Assembly (NCBI GenBank): GCA_950022295.1
Contig: OX465600.1
Coordinates: 1,984,001 to 2,048,000 of the forward strand
DNA length: 64,000 bases
Direction of reading: 5' to 3'
Origin: Bromus sterilis
Lineage: Eukaryota; Streptophyta; Magnoliopsida; Poales; Poaceae
The position numbers and the translations under genes were made by a program. The notes beneath the pieces are model-generated. The model saw only the letters and a program-made list of their open reading frames with translations. It was not told where the DNA came from and made no database searches. Below are positions 21,831 through 34,383 of this stretch, one piece after another. Each line of letters opens with the position of its first letter. Positions within the stretch are counted from its first letter, which is position 1.

Positions 21831-22648
21831 TAAGTATCCGTTTACATCGCGCCCTTAAAGTCTCCTTAATTCAGCAAGGTTTGTTTGCACAGAAATCATT
21901 TGTGCAGTTGAATGATGGAGAGCAACCAACCAGGAGAATGGAGGAAGCATACAAGAAGAAGAAGCAAAGTGTGCCTGCCACGTCAACCTCAGATTCATTC
22001 AGGACCATAGCGAGCAGGAGGTGTATGATGAACAGTGAGTCGGCGAGTGAGAGAGAGAGGTGCATGGAAGGAGACAGGCAGCCGCCGTCCCTGTCCACGT
22101 ACCCAACCCACGCGTGCGTGAGCTGTTGCGCACGAGATTGGCCGTCGGTGTCCTCCTCCTCCTCCACCTCCAATGCCAGCCTCGCATCGCCTGTCCCGTC
22201 CTCTTCTTCCTCCTTCCTCCTCTCGCTCGCCGCAACCGACGATTCCTCCCTCCCTCACATGGCCTTTCCCTCTCAGTTCTCACCCAGTCCAGACACATGC
22301 ACCTGACCTACCATATCCAATTTACTACTCTAATCACTCGCTAACCTCCTCCTCTCGCTTTCTCTCTCTAATCACCCACTAATCTATCAATCCAGTGAAA
22401 GTGAAGCCTCACCTCACCTCACCCTCCCCTCAGCTCTCAGAGCTCGCCTTGCAGTAACAAAGTCCACTCCACCGACGCTCTCATCCAACTAACGCGCACC
22501 CAGCCCAGCCTCCCCTCCTTTTCTTTCTTTAGTGCTCCGCTGCCGTGCTACTCCTGCTCCGTCCGCCACCCACATCAAAGCATCCTCTCCTTCCTCCCTC
22601 TCTTGCTCGCCACTCAGCTCTGCTCGCAGATCCAAGAAGGCGCCCAAG

Positions 22649-23862
22649 ATGCACGCCAAGACGGACTCGGAGGTGACCAGCCTGGCCCCCTCCTCCCCGG
22701 CGCGCTCCCCACCACGCGCCGCCACCACCAACAACGCCAACACCAACTCCGGCGGGGGCGTGATGCGCGGCGCGGTGTACTACGTGCAGAGCCCGTCGCG
22801 GGACTCGCACGACGGGGAGACCACCACCAAGGGGGCCACCTCCGTGCACTCCACCCCGGCCCTCAGCCCCATGGCCTCCCCCCGCCACTCCCACTCCTCC
22901 GTCGGCCGCGACTCCTCCTCCAGCCGCTTCTCCCGCCACCACAACAAGGACAAGTCCGCGGGGCGCAAGGGCGCGCCCCCCGGCAAGGGATGGCAGGAGA
23001 TCGGGGTCATCGAGGAGGAAGGGCTGCTCGACGAGGAGGACCAGCGCCGCCCCATGCCCAAGCGCTGCAAGTACTGCCTCATCTTCGTCGGCGGATTCGC
23101 GGTGCTCTTCACCTTCTTCGCCCTCGTCCTCTGGGGCGCCAGCCGCTCCCAGAAGCCGCAGATCGCCATGAAGGTAACCTTCATCTTTCTTTCTTTCTTG
23201 CTTCTGGGTTGATGCATTTGGATCTGGAGCTGATGGATGATTCTTTCTTTGGGGGAAACAGAGCATCACTTTCCAGAACTTCATCATCCAGGCGGGCACG
23301 GACGCGTCGCTGGTGCCCACGGACATGGCCACCACCAACGCCACCGTCAAGTTCACCTACAAAAACACCGGCACCTTCTTCGGCATCCACGTCACCGCCG
23401 ACCCTTTCACGCTCTCCTACTCCCAGCTCAACCTCGCCGCCGGAGACGTAAGCCTTCCATCTCTCTCCCATCTGGTGGATCTCCAGATCCAACTACTAGA
23501 ATTTTTCACCAACCAACCAAAGACCGTAGTACTCATGGTGTGTAAATAAATAAATGCAGCTGAAGAAGTTCTACCAGGGGCGGAGCGGGCGGCGGACGGC
23601 GACCGTGAACGTCAAGGGGAACAAGGTGCCGCTCTACGGCAGCGGGCCGACGCTGATGGCGCAGCCGGCGGGCGGCAAGGGCGGCGCCGGCAAGGTCATC
23701 CCGGTGCCCATGGTGCTGCGGACCACGGTGCGGTCGCAGGCGTACGTGCTGGGCGCTCTGGTGAAGCCCCGCTTCACCAAGGATGTCGAGTGCAAGGTGG
23801 TCATGAACCCCGCCAAGCTCAACAAGCCCGTTTCATTGGAGAAGGCTTGCAAATACTCATGA
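22649..23862 (+). CDS. LEA_2 / NHL-type membrane protein, three exons
   Basis: Exons 22649-23173, 23262-23447 and 23560-23862 join in phase 0 (donors AAG|GTAACC and GAC|GTAAGC, acceptors AACAG and TGCAG) to 337 residues. I chose MHAKTDSEVTSLAPSSP as start because this is the usual beginning of the family, although the frame is open further upstream. The cytoplasmic N-terminus is basic and Ser-rich and holds VYYVQSPSRDSHDGE (43-57), a conserved signature. A single membrane segment follows at about 143-163 (LIFVGGFAVLFTFFALVLWG). After it comes a LEA_2-type beta-sandwich domain (about 176-325) with SITFQNFIIQAGTD, NATVKFTYKNTGTFFGIHV and a Lys/Cys-rich end. Relatives are annotated as late-embryogenesis or NDR1/HIN1-like proteins with roles in stress or membranes; the exact role is unknown. 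Confidence 0.9.
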
Positions 23863-24019
23863 TCAATTTGATCGAGTAATCGAATCGGTTGATCAGCTGC
23901 GTAAATTATTTTCTTCTTTTTCTCCGTGCATTTCTCTCACGTATGCCTTCTCTGATCTCTTTTTGTTGTATCTATATATGTGTTACTATAAATTATTAAG
24001 TTTTGTATTGCCGTGGTGG

Positions 24020-24545
24020 CTGTGACTGTGATGGGCCAACAACAACTCAAGTGGAACAATTCTTTTTGGGCATTGCGTTGATCTTCTTTTATTCGTTCTT
24101 CTAATTATATGTCTTATATGTGTGTGTGTGTTGTTTGCCAATGCAAAGCAAACCAGGTGATATGAATGAGACGATGCCACTAGTTTTTCCTCTCCTTTTC
24201 TCTTCAACCAGTTGTTGCTCCACTCACTGTCATCGGCTGTAGAAGAAAAGGTTGTTGCTCCGCTAGCAGCATCGTGATTAATAAAAAATGAAGAACATCA
24301 TGATTGACTAATACCTCGTTAAGCTTAATGGACTCTAAACCCAATAAAATGGTTGTATGCATCATTTTGATGCAGAAGCCCAAAGTAAAACCTTCTTTTC
24401 TAATAAAAACTTTATCAAAGGGTGGCACGGGTTACTCCATTTGCAAACATCCTCACGAGACCGGGTTGCACCTATGCCTCCATTGCCTGCCTCGAGTTTG
24501 GGTTGAGGCTTATGACCTAAAGTCCTCGATCATATTAGCATTGTA
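24020..24545 (+). repeat. Repeated block A1 downstream of the LEA gene
   Basis: This block recurs in diverged form at 25430-25600 and 29966-30460. Shared words include GGACAATTCTTTT-GGGC, GTTGTTTGCCAATGC, CATCCTCA-, GCACCTATGCCTCCATTG and GTTTGGGTTGAGGC. No coding sequence is recognised. Confidence 0.65.
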
Positions 24546-25169
24546 TGGTTTCTTGCTTGCAAGCTAGGATACTGCTTAGTATGCATGTTAGGATACTATA
24601 TATTTATTTTTACTTTTACTCTTTGGATTGGGCTATCACACTATTGTATTGTTGTGGATGATATGATTATTACAATGTTGACTATATTCGACGAAGGATG
24701 GAAGATCAGGCTATCCCGCCTTAGCGCTTTGTTCCATTCAAGTCACCTAAGATCCTAGTTCCGGCTATTGGTTGTAAGACTAAGCGTGCCTAATCGTGTC
24801 GAGGATTCTATGGGGTCCCTTGTCTTACCTATCTAGCTCCAATCGGTTCTAAGATTGAGCAAAGGTTGTTAACATGGTATCCCACACAAGCATGGAAGGT
24901 CACACAAGCATGGCAAGAGGTGAAGCATAAAGTAAACTGTCTATGCTAATCAATTGAAGAGAGGTAAAATTCTAAACATGTCATATCACTAAGTACCCCA
25001 TGGCTAGTTTTACTAATGTTCTGCCCTAAACCATATTTTACATTGGTTAACAACATAAAACAATAGCAAAATCATAATCTACATAAAATTCTAGTCAAGT
25101 TACATATAAAGAACATCTCAAACAGAGCTATGGTTAAAAAGATACAAGCAACGCAAAACAGCTAAAATT
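24546..25169. other. Intergenic, no gene recognised
   Basis: AT-rich sequence with many stops in all frames and no recognised repeat. Confidence 0.3.
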
Positions 25170-25179
25170 AAAAATTCAG

Positions 25180-25365
25180 GAGGGTAGAGCCACCAGTGAC
25201 GGCGCTACCCTATAGAGGGTAGTGTCACCTATGACGGCGCTACCCTACCGGGGTGCAGGACTCAGCGTGCCACGATGGCACTATGGTAGCGTCATTGGCG
25301 ACGGCGCTACATCACAGAGGGTAACGCCACTTGGGCGGGCGCTACCCTATTGGGTTAAATTTTGA
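25180..25365 (+). repeat. GC-rich short repeat cluster
   Basis: The phrase GACGGCGCTACCCTA, or near variants, occurs about four times (near 25198, 25233, 25298 and 25340) separated by AGAGGGTAG-GTCAC words. It is non-coding. Confidence 0.55.
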
Positions 25366-25429
25366 AATGGTTTCGACGGAGAATCAAAGTGTGCTGAAGT
25401 TTGAATAAAAGGTCAGAATAGTGATTTTC

Positions 25430-25600
25430 GACACCAGCACCAAACTCAGTGGGACAATTCTTTTAGGGCGTTCCGTTGATCTCTTATTATTTGTTCTTGT
25501 AAATTTGTAATTATGTGTGTGTGTGTGTTGTTTGCCAATGCTAGCAAACCAGATGATATGAGACCATATCACTTATATTTCTTGCTCCATTTGTTCTCAT
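25430..25600 (+). repeat. Repeated block A2
   Basis: Diverged copy of the first part of block A1. It ends in CTCCATTTGTTCTCAT, which matches 30066-30081 in block A3 (CTCCATTTGTTGTCAT). It contains a (GT)n run at about 25514-25529. Confidence 0.6.
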
Positions 25601-25602
25601 CA

Positions 25603-25660
25603 TTTTCAATAAAGGAATATATTAATATCTTGAAGATACTAATTACACTCAATCACTACA
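25603..25660 (-). mobile_element. Retroposon 3' end, left part
   Basis: AATAAAGGAATATATTAATA, then TCTTGAAGATACTAATTACAC, resembles the start of the insert at 13687. The right part continues at 29793-29965 beyond the solo LTR. Confidence 0.5.
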
Positions 25661-28600
25661 TGTAACACCCTCAGTGTCAGGCATCAGTAAAACTTTTGTT
25701 AATGATTAAACCTTTGTGATTAGCAAGTTTCTAATCACCTTGATCATTCCTTGTTCATCTTTGATTCCAAACATACTCAAATTACCTTTTGATGAATATT
25801 AAAAATATGGTGACAATAAAATATTTTCCAAAAATTGTGAAACTACTTTTATAAAATCAAAAATATTCAGTGGACCAAATCCATATGGGTTTTGGTATTT
25901 ATTGTGCTATGGAAAATTCTAAACAAATCAAACAGTGGCCAAAAAAAACCTTTTTAAATCTTTTAATATTTAAACCAAATATCAAATGACTTTTAATATT
26001 GCCCAAACTGGTGGTGGCACTGACCTATGGTGTAACAGTAATTATGGGGCACATAAAACATTTTACAAACTTGCCTAGGTGTATAAAATAAATACAAAGA
26101 GAAATTGCAGAAAAGAAAAAGGAAATAAAAATAAACAGAAAACCTAAACTACGCCCACTGGCGAGGCCCATCCCCTCTTCACCCCCTGGGCCATCCAGCC
26201 CACAGCCCCACCTAGCCCAGCTAAGCCCCTGCCTCCCTTCCTCTGTTCACGAACAAAGGCGTGGCGCCCATCCGCCATGGCCACGGCGACGAGCCCCCTC
26301 CGTGGCACGGATCCGGCGATGGCCGGCGACCTTATAGAGGCCGACCCCCCCCCCCCTCTGGAGCAACCCTAACCCTAAACGCCCCCGTCCACTAGCTCTA
26401 GCGCGCCCCCTCGCCATTGCTTGCTCGGGCCGAGCCGCCCGTGGAACGCCTCGTCGCCACGCCCCGTCGACGGCGTGACCACCGACGCCCCCAGATCACG
26501 CCGGCATGTCCAGGAGGTAGCCCGTCCTCGTCTTCGTCTTCCCAGGCAAGGAATCGAGCCCCCGTCGCCTGTGGAGAACTCCCCGTCGCCGTTCCCCTCC
26601 CTGCAACCGCCGCCGACGACGAAAAATTCCGCCACCACGAGCCTTCCACAAGCCTGCTGCCTCCCCTCCACGTCTCCTTTGTGAGCGCCCTCCCCCCCCT
26701 CCTCTGGATTGTCCCCTTCTCCCGCCGTGCTCGCCGTTGCCGTAGAGGCCGAGCCCTCCCCCCCCCCCCCCCCCGCCATTGACGACGAGGAGCTTGGCTC
26801 CGGCCTCCTCCGCCTCCCCTAGCCACACCAGTAGACGCAGCGGCTCCGCTCGGTTCGATTCCCCCCTCCCGCTCAATTCGTGCTCGCCGGAGGCGCCTCC
26901 GTGCCTCGTCGGGGCTGCTGTGCACTGAACGCTGGCGTGCTCCCGTGCGTGAGCAGGGGATAATCCCCTGTGATTAGACCCTAACACCCCCTGTAGTCTC
27001 TGACGCGTGGGACCAGACCCCCTCTAATTATGTTGCTAATAAAAACAGAGATAAAAGAAACCCCCCACCCACTTACACATGGGCCCCATCTGTAAGTCCT
27101 TTTGTTTTATTAAGATAAATTGCTGTGTAGAGTATGACATGTGGGCCCTAACATTTTTCTAATTAAATTAAAATGATTTATCACACTGTGTGGTTGACAG
27201 TGGGGCCCCACTTGTCAGTGTTGACCAGTCAAACTATTGTGGATAATGTTTCTGTTAATTAATAAAAATAATTTAAAAATGATTTAAAATGCTTAAAACT
27301 TTAGAAAATCATAGAAATTAAACCGTAGCTCAGATCAAAAAACTTTGTACATGAAAATTGATCAGAAAATTATAGAGAATATGAATACGCTATCCGTATG
27401 TCTACCCCACCCCCTAACACACCGATCATCGACATTCCCCCCTCCGGGCTGTCTGTCGATAATTCCCGGTGCCGGTAAAAACCTGCCGGATGAATTTATT
27501 CCGAACACGAAAGTTGTTCGGAATAGTTCAACTAATCGGATACACCCCCCTCGTCTTTGTCGGGTGTCCACGACACCTCCGGCATGATACCTTCCCCCTC
27601 CGGCCGCCCTGTCCGGTAATCACCCGGAGCCGGTAGTTCATCCCCGGATGAATTCCCGCTCCGAGCCTGATACATCGTACTGCGTTAGAACACCGACATC
27701 GATACATTTGCCATGTCATTCATATGTTTGCTACAGCCGACTACACTGCTGCCGGGTACGACTACTTCGTCGACGACCCTGCCCCTACCCGCGAGCTTCC
27801 AGGCAAGCAGAGCCATTCTCTTCCCCAGATATCGCCTACCTTTTCCGTAGTTTCTTGCACTAGGCATTGTTACTGCTGCTGCTACGTTATACTCCTATTC
27901 AATTGCATAGACTGATTTTGCCGCCCCTTGATGTACCTTTCATTTATCCTATGCTGCCTATTATTACTTATGCATTATTCAGCAGTGAGCCCTGCGCATT
28001 GTTAGCTAGGGTTAGATAGCGGGCCGTGATCACTATGGGAGCGATCGCGGATACTTTAATTATAACTGTTGCAGGTACGGAACAAAGCAGACACCGCCAA
28101 AGGCCCCTATCTGGGTTATGCCTAGTCACCTCAAGTGTGAGCTATCAAGGAGTAATCCTTGTACTCCACTCGAGGCTGACTTTGTCTTGCCGCCATAGGG
28201 TCCTGAATAGCGGTTGTCCTTAAAGGTAAGAAGTCGGGCGACCCAACGGTGCCCGCGAGCGGTATATCGTCGGGAACGACAGGGAGGGTACGACCGACGT
28301 TACTGGCGTGCTTGGCCCCTGCTCGTATCTCGCGAGAGTTACCAAACCACGAAAGTCGAGCTCTACCAAGAGCACACGCGAGACAAGGTAAGGAGACGGT
28401 TCACCTTGTTGGTAACCGCAGTGACTTGGTGGGACGACAGGGCAGGCACCGATGTACTGGTGGTCCTGACTGCTGTCGTTGACCGCGGATCGGTTAAGTC
28501 GAGGCAACGATAACGGTTGTCACGCAGGTTAATTAAAATGCTAAATGGTTCGGCGGATGACTTGAGAGGCCCGTTGGTCTGTACGCACTACCTTCACGTG

Positions 28601-29787
28601 GGATAAGGAGTTATGGGCTCCCCTGCGTCGTAGTTTGTCCGAAAGCTCTTCAGACGTCAGCAGTACCGCGGCCTGCGCCGGGAAGTGGTGTCTTCTTCGT
28701 CCGGACGGTGTGTATTTGGATTTGCTTTTGCTTCACCGGCCAGCCACGCACCGTGCAGGAGCGTGCAAGGGTGAGGGTCCTAGACCCCTTGGCGCATAGG
28801 ATATAGTCCGGCGGATGGCCTCTCTGTTGAGCCTAGGATGGGCTGCGTCGTGTCGGATAGCCTCGGTGGGGCGTTCCCTAACAAGGTTCACGCCACCCTG
28901 GAGATCCGAGCGTGCAGGATGAACAGTAGTGCACCCCTGTAGGGAGTTTAATCTATTCGAATAGCCGTGTCCACGGTAACAGGACGCTTTATGCTGAAGC
29001 TGGATCTTACCACTAGAAACTATTACTATTAAACTGTATGGTTCCGGGTCTTCTTCCTCGCAGGGAGTCGAGGAAGGGAACTCGGAGGCATGATTATTAT
29101 TAATCATTACAACTTATATTATACAATGTTGCAGCAACTTCTGCTTCATTGTTACTTTATTGCTTTATATGAACTGTTGGCTGTTTCTCTTCTCATGCTG
29201 CAAGACATCGTCAGATGATGCTAGTCTTCGATAGGCCTAGCTTCTCATCCTTATTCTGATTTCTATCTTGCAGTCCACTATATACAGCCTCCCCTTTCCA
29301 TTTGATACAATGCATAATGCTTAGTAGAGGACGTAAGACTCGCGGGTATGCTAGATACTCACCTTTGCTTTATTTCCTCTTTTATGTATTGCCTGATCGG
29401 CCGCTGCAGTCGACGTTGGAGCCCAGGAGCAGGAGTACCCCGGAGGCGGATACTACTACGTCGAGACCCCCGCTGTCCAGGACCAGGAGTAGTTTCGGAG
29501 TCTCCCAGGCAGGAGGCCTTGCCTTTTCGATCTGAATCTCTGATGTTATTTGTGCAGGCCTTCTTAAGGCAAAACTTGACTAACTATGTCTGTACTCAGA
29601 TATTATGGTTTGTATAACTTATGTATTCGGGTCCGCGTGACCCCCCCCCCCCCCTTTATTGTAACATATTGGTTTATCCTTTTGTGTTTAGTGTTGTGCT
29701 GTGATATTCTCACCGTGGCACCCTAATCTCAGCCGTGTACCCTGCGTGTATGATTACTGTACACGGATTGATTTTGGGGGCGTCACA
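25661..29787 (+). mobile_element. Solo LTR of about 4.1 kb with 5-bp target duplication
   Basis: The block starts TGTAACACCCTCAGTG and ends GGGGGCGTCACA, a TG...CA structure. It is flanked by CTACA on both sides (25656-25660 and 29788-29792). Its start does not recur inside and no gag or pol domain is visible, so it is best read as a single long LTR left by recombination between two LTRs. It holds GC-rich stretches with C-runs (26347, 26758, 29641). Very long LTRs are known in Triticeae Gypsy families such as Sukkula; the family here is not proven. Confidence 0.75.
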
Positions 29788-29792
29788 CTACA

Positions 29793-29965
29793 CTAATCAA
29801 ATTTCCAAAAAACATTATAGATGCACAAGGCTAAAAAACACCAAGAATAAGAGGAAATACAGAAAACTCATGCTATAGTGATCAATTATTTGCATCTACA
29901 GCACAAAACACCACCAAGGACAACACCTAAAGTTCGTATTCTTCAAAAGCAACGACTTCAAGAAG
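29793..29965 (-). mobile_element. Retroposon 3' end, right part
   Basis: Continues the fragment at 25603-25660. The words ATTCTTCAAAAGCAACG and CTTCAAGAAG at 29938-29966 match 13890-13918 in the retroposon near the P450 gene, which shows that the two are related. Confidence 0.5.
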
Positions 29966-30470
29966 AAAACATGTGTTGATCTCTCATTTGTTTTGTAATT
30001 ATATGTGTACTGTTTGCCGATGCAACACGAACCATGATATGAAACCATATCACTACTATGTGTGGCTCCATTTGTTGTCATCTAGAAGAATAAAAACTTG
30101 TTGTCCCCGAGCAACATCATGTTTGTCAATCAAAATAACACAACTTAATTAATTAATAACTCATCAAGATTGAGCTTTCCGTCATGAAGACTCAATACGA
30201 CATGTTCCATCTTCCTTTGTCGTCCCGAGACCGGTTTGGTTGTGTCGTCGTTTCGGCCGAAGTAGTAGATTTGCTACGTTGCCAGAATTTTTAGCGCGAA
30301 ACAAGCCACTCGCCGCTGTCGACTTGGCCATCAAAGGATGTCTCATGACCCAAGTTGCTCTATTTGCAAGCATCCTCATACAATCAGGATGCACCTATGC
30401 CTCCATTGTCCGCACCTTTGCTCATGGAGTTTGGGTTGAGGCCCATGACCTAAATAATATGAACATTGTT
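29966..30470 (+). repeat. Repeated block A3
   Basis: Diverged copy of block A1, with the shared words GTTTGCC-ATGC, GAAACCATATCACT, TGCAAGCATCCTCA, GCACCTATGCCTCCATTG and GTTTGGGTTGAGGCCCATGA. Confidence 0.6.
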
Positions 30471-30689
30471 TCATGGTGTCCTAGTTGCTTGACACCTCCA
30501 AGGTTGTCGACAAGCTTCAAACACAGGAATTCATTGGTGTGGCCATTTATATCATACAAATATCTTGAAGGAGTGTAAATTGCTCATCTTCCAGTTCCTT
30601 GCAACCCCAGTCTTCATTGTATCATTGTTAGTCTAGGACACAATCTCCTCATGGAGTTTGGTGTTTTTTCCACAAGAAATGACTACAAC

Positions 30690-30760
30690 TTTTTGGCCTA
30701 TGTTCTTGTCCTATTTGCTGAATGTGCCTGGCTCATTGGAGAAGGCCTGCAAATATAAGG
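30690..30760 (+). pseudogene. Possible scrap of an LEA_2 last exon
   Basis: CATTGGAGAAGGCCTGCAAA at 30734-30753 matches 23834-23853, the last codons of the LEA_2 gene, with one difference. Upstream, GGCCTATGTTCTTG could correspond to the AYVLG codons. The intervening part is missing. The match is short and could be chance, but it lies next to block A3. Confidence 0.35.
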
Positions 30761-31862
30761 GTTTTCCTTTCTTTCTGGATTTGGATTTAATTTGACCTTG
30801 ATCACCTATTCAAAAACTGCATCCTCCCTTTCACGAAATCTTGACTTTCATGACAAGAAAATATACCACTTTCTAATTCAAATTCGGGGCACGCAAATTA
30901 AAGTGTTGTAAACTAACCGAGCTCGAGCATATCCATTTAGGTTCGGCTCGAGCTCGGTAGAATCTTGAGAGAGCCTAAGTTAGCCTTTGAACTTGATCTT
31001 AGACTTAAGAGCTTGGTTTAACAAAGATCGGTAACAAGATAAAATTAATGTTTTATCATGTAGAAACACAGTAAGCTCGACGATATACTCAAATGGTCTC
31101 GAACTTGTATATACCAAGTGAGTCTAAACTAGAAGAAAATAATATTCACTTGTGTGAAAAATAGAGTAATTAAGTTTGATAAACAAGTCTTATTGAACCA
31201 TTTTGCTCGAGCCTTGTAAGATCATGAGCATAGCTCTAGGATCGAGCTCAGATCGATTAAGGCAAGGTGATCTTGAACACAACCCAAATCGAGTCGAACT
31301 TGAATAGCTAACACATTTCTCACAACCATATACTAGGGTGAGCTCTCAGAAGGCTTTTCCAAACAACTATGGGTAGTCAATCTTGTGCAGATTTGGTCAT
31401 ATGCAATATCTTCAAGGAAGTCTAGTTGAACCATTGATATCCAAAAGTTGAATCTAGAGATAACTAACTTATTCTAAAGTTGATACACCTTTTACTTTTA
31501 TCATGGATTTATGAAGGCATTCTTGTGTCAATTTGGTCATCATATGTACTTTACTTGCTTAATAAATAAAGTTTGTTCTTTTAAAAATATATATTATATA
31601 ATATTTTGGTTTAATATGCAACTTTGTAAATTAGCAAGTGGATTTTCAAAAGCTTCCCTGTTAGGTTGGTTTATGGGATTGATATCGAGAAAGACGAGGA
31701 GAGGCCAAGTCATCGGTATCTCCGTAATAGGTGCACAGTTTAGACATGTTGTATTATTTTATAGAGACAATGTAAAAATCTAGTGAAAACGTCTATAATC
31801 AATATTAGAAGATGGTGGATTCGAGGACATACGACTAGTTGACACTTCATCCAATCTAGAAG
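30761..31862. other. Intergenic, rich in CTCGAGC words
   Basis: No gene is recognised. Between 30915 and 31290 the words GAGCTCG and CTCGAGC recur many times. The rest is AT-rich with short frames only. Confidence 0.35.
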
Positions 31863-31864
31863 TA

Positions 31865-31945
31865 CTCCCTCTGTAAACTAATATAAGATGTTTTAGATAA
31901 CTAAACTAGTGATCTAAAACATCTTATATTAGTTTACGGAGGGAG
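31865..31945. mobile_element. Stowaway MITE (complete, 81 bp)
   Basis: The element CTCCCTCTGTAAACTAATAT...GGAGGGAG is an almost perfect hairpin flanked by TA on both sides. Its arms contain AAGATGTTTTAGAT and the reverse complement. This is a classic Triticeae Stowaway of the Tc1/mariner superfamily. Confidence 0.9.
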
Positions 31946-31947
31946 TA

Positions 31948-32810
31948 TCATTTTGTTCACAACTAAAGTTGATAGTTTTGTACTCAAGAAATCTCTAACA
32001 ATCTATTTACAAGATACACCACTATAATGATCTTAGGAGAAAAGATACAAACAAACACACATTGTCATAAATATTGGCGTGTTGTGATTTATGGTGAAAT
32101 CCACTGCAATGATAGAGTTTATTAACATCCCAAATTAAATAATATATTTTTTAATAAATGTAGCTCCATTCTAGAACTACACGTTATATTTCTAATGATA
32201 GATATTGGAATATAAACTAGTGTGTTAACATTGTTCATTCTTCATATTATAATACCTAAAACTAGTATTCAAGATGCTATATTGAATTGTGTATACCAAT
32301 AAAAAGACAATAATTTTCACAACAAGGTAAGTTATCACAAAGTAAAAAAGGTTTAGTATAAATATGTGAGAACACAAATCTCTATTCCTAAAAGGAGAGT
32401 TTGTATGTTGGTTTCGCAGGCTACTTCCCCTTCCTTGCACGATCCCACCCCCTTCGCCGATTTTTTGTATCCCACATCAACACAGCAAAAAACTGTGGAA
32501 AAAACCCTCACAGAAAAACATTTATTCCCCTCTGTCGTGACTCTAGCCGATGCACGTCTCTTTCCACAGGCATCCAGGGACGAAGATCTAGTTGGATGCT
32601 GATATCAATTGACACCAATGCAGTAGCTACAGTGATAGGTCGATGGGTTGTGACGCGCAGAAGGCGTCGACGCGACCTATTGGTGGCTCAAGATGGGAGT
32701 GGCTACGACATGATCGGCGGGGAGCTCGGTGAAAAAATGGGGATAAAAATGAGATTTGGACGACGGATTGAGGTTTTCTCTAGCTAGCTAGCGCAATAAG
32801 GGTGGCCGGG
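31948..32810. other. Intergenic, no gene recognised
   Basis: AT-rich to 32400, then mixed. The open frame at 32401-32787 has no recognised domain. The last five bases (CCGGG) are the left target duplication of the LTR element. Confidence 0.3.
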
Positions 32811-34275
32811 TGATACGTCCAAAACGTATCTATAATTTTTGCTTCCTCCATGCTTCTTTTGTGTGATATTGCTATGGTATTGATACACTTTCATACACTT
32901 TTGGTCATATTTGGACTAACTTATTAACTCAGTGCACCCCAGTGCCAGTCCATGTTTTCTGCTGTCTTTCTATTTTAGGTTTGCCCCATATTAAAAGTGC
33001 TCCAAAAATTCAGGAAAAATCAGATAAAAAATCAGCGTTCCGAAAGCTTCCGGATTCACCGAAGAAGGGCCAGAGGGCCCCCACCTGGTGCCCAGGCGGC
33101 CACCCCGCGCGGCCTAGGGCTTGGCCGCGCCGGGAGGGTACGTGGGCGACTGGTGGACCCCCCCCCCCCCCGGTGCCCCCCTTTTGCCCTTATTTTTACT
33201 AGGGTCGCGAAAACCCTGATTCCAGAACCCTTTTCTCCAGAAGCAAATCCGATCTCCGCCGCCATCGCCACCAAGTTTCGGGGGACCAGAATTCCTGTGC
33301 CGGCACCCTGCCGGGACGGGGAAGTGCCCCCAGATTCATCTCCATCGACGTTGCTTCCTCCTTCCATGATGCGGGAGTAGTTCCTCCTTGGGGCTGAGGT
33401 TTCTACCAGTAGCTATGTGTTCTTCTCTCTCTCTCTCATGATGTGATCTTGATTGTGATCATGGGCTATGTTAATCTAGGATGATCCCATGATGTTTCCC
33501 CTTCTTCTATGTATTGGATTGATGTACTCACTTGATCTTATCTAGTATAATCCCCGAGACCATGGTGACAACGGTCTATTGGACATGGGTTAGAAGAATA
33601 TTTTCATGAGTGATTTCCTCTTTTGTGTGTGGATTGAAGATTGAGAGTCTCTTGGTGCTTGTCTTTGACTATCCTTTAGATATGTTGTGGTGATTGTAGT
33701 GCTCTCTTTAGATGGCCTCGGTGACATTGGAAAATCCATAGATGCGAACTACGAACTCTGAGGTGTGCTTTTGTAGCCCTACACAATTCTCGTCCTCTCT
33801 TGACCACAAAGGAATGACCTCCGAGTACGTCTCCATTGCATGTTTTATGGGAATATCATGTGATTAGACTATGTTAATGTTGTTGGGAGTTGCCACTAGT
33901 GAAAGTATGAAGCCTAGGCCTTGTTTCCACCATTGCAATACCGTTTGCGCTCACGTTTACTACTTGTTTTCTTGCTTCACTATTTATTACAGATTTATAT
34001 TATCTTGCTTTTGTACACCTATCACCCATTTTACCATCTCTTCGCCGAACTAGTGCACCTATACAACTCCTAGTTGTATTAGGTGTGTTGGAGACACAAG
34101 AGGCTTCTTGTATCTTAATTGCAGGGTTGCTTCAGAGAGACCATCTTCAACCTCTACTTCCCTGAGTTCGATAAACCTTAGGTCATCCACTTGAGGGAAA
34201 TTGATGATGTCTTACAAACCTCTGCGCTTGGAGGCCCAACATAGTCTACAAGAATAGAAGCGTGCGTAGACATCA
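32811..34275 (+). repeat. 5' LTR
   Basis: Left LTR of the element, 1465 bases, with a C-run at 33160-33174 that is longer than in the right LTR and a (CT)n stretch at 33422-33438. Confidence 0.9.
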
Positions 34276-34383
34276 ATCTATTTCTGGCGTCGTTGCCGGG
34301 GAGGTAAGCGTTTGAAGGTATATCTTTAGATCTTGCAATTAATTCTTGTTGTTTCTTTTTTTTATTTTCACTAGTTAGGCTTT

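Noticed and set aside
22529..23356. Long minus-strand open frame opposite the LEA_2 gene
   Set aside because: It is a Gly/Ala/Val-rich shadow of GC-rich coding sequence and crosses real introns.
26366..26380. Telomere-like CCCTAACCCTAAAC
   Set aside because: Only two units, within the solo LTR, so it is chance or LTR sequence and not a telomere.
26375..26987. GC-rich open frames on both strands that look like genes
   Set aside because: They lie inside the solo LTR and show only biased composition without any domain.
28000..28700. RNA gene in the solo LTR
   Set aside because: The segment is moderately structured but shows no tRNA or rRNA motif.
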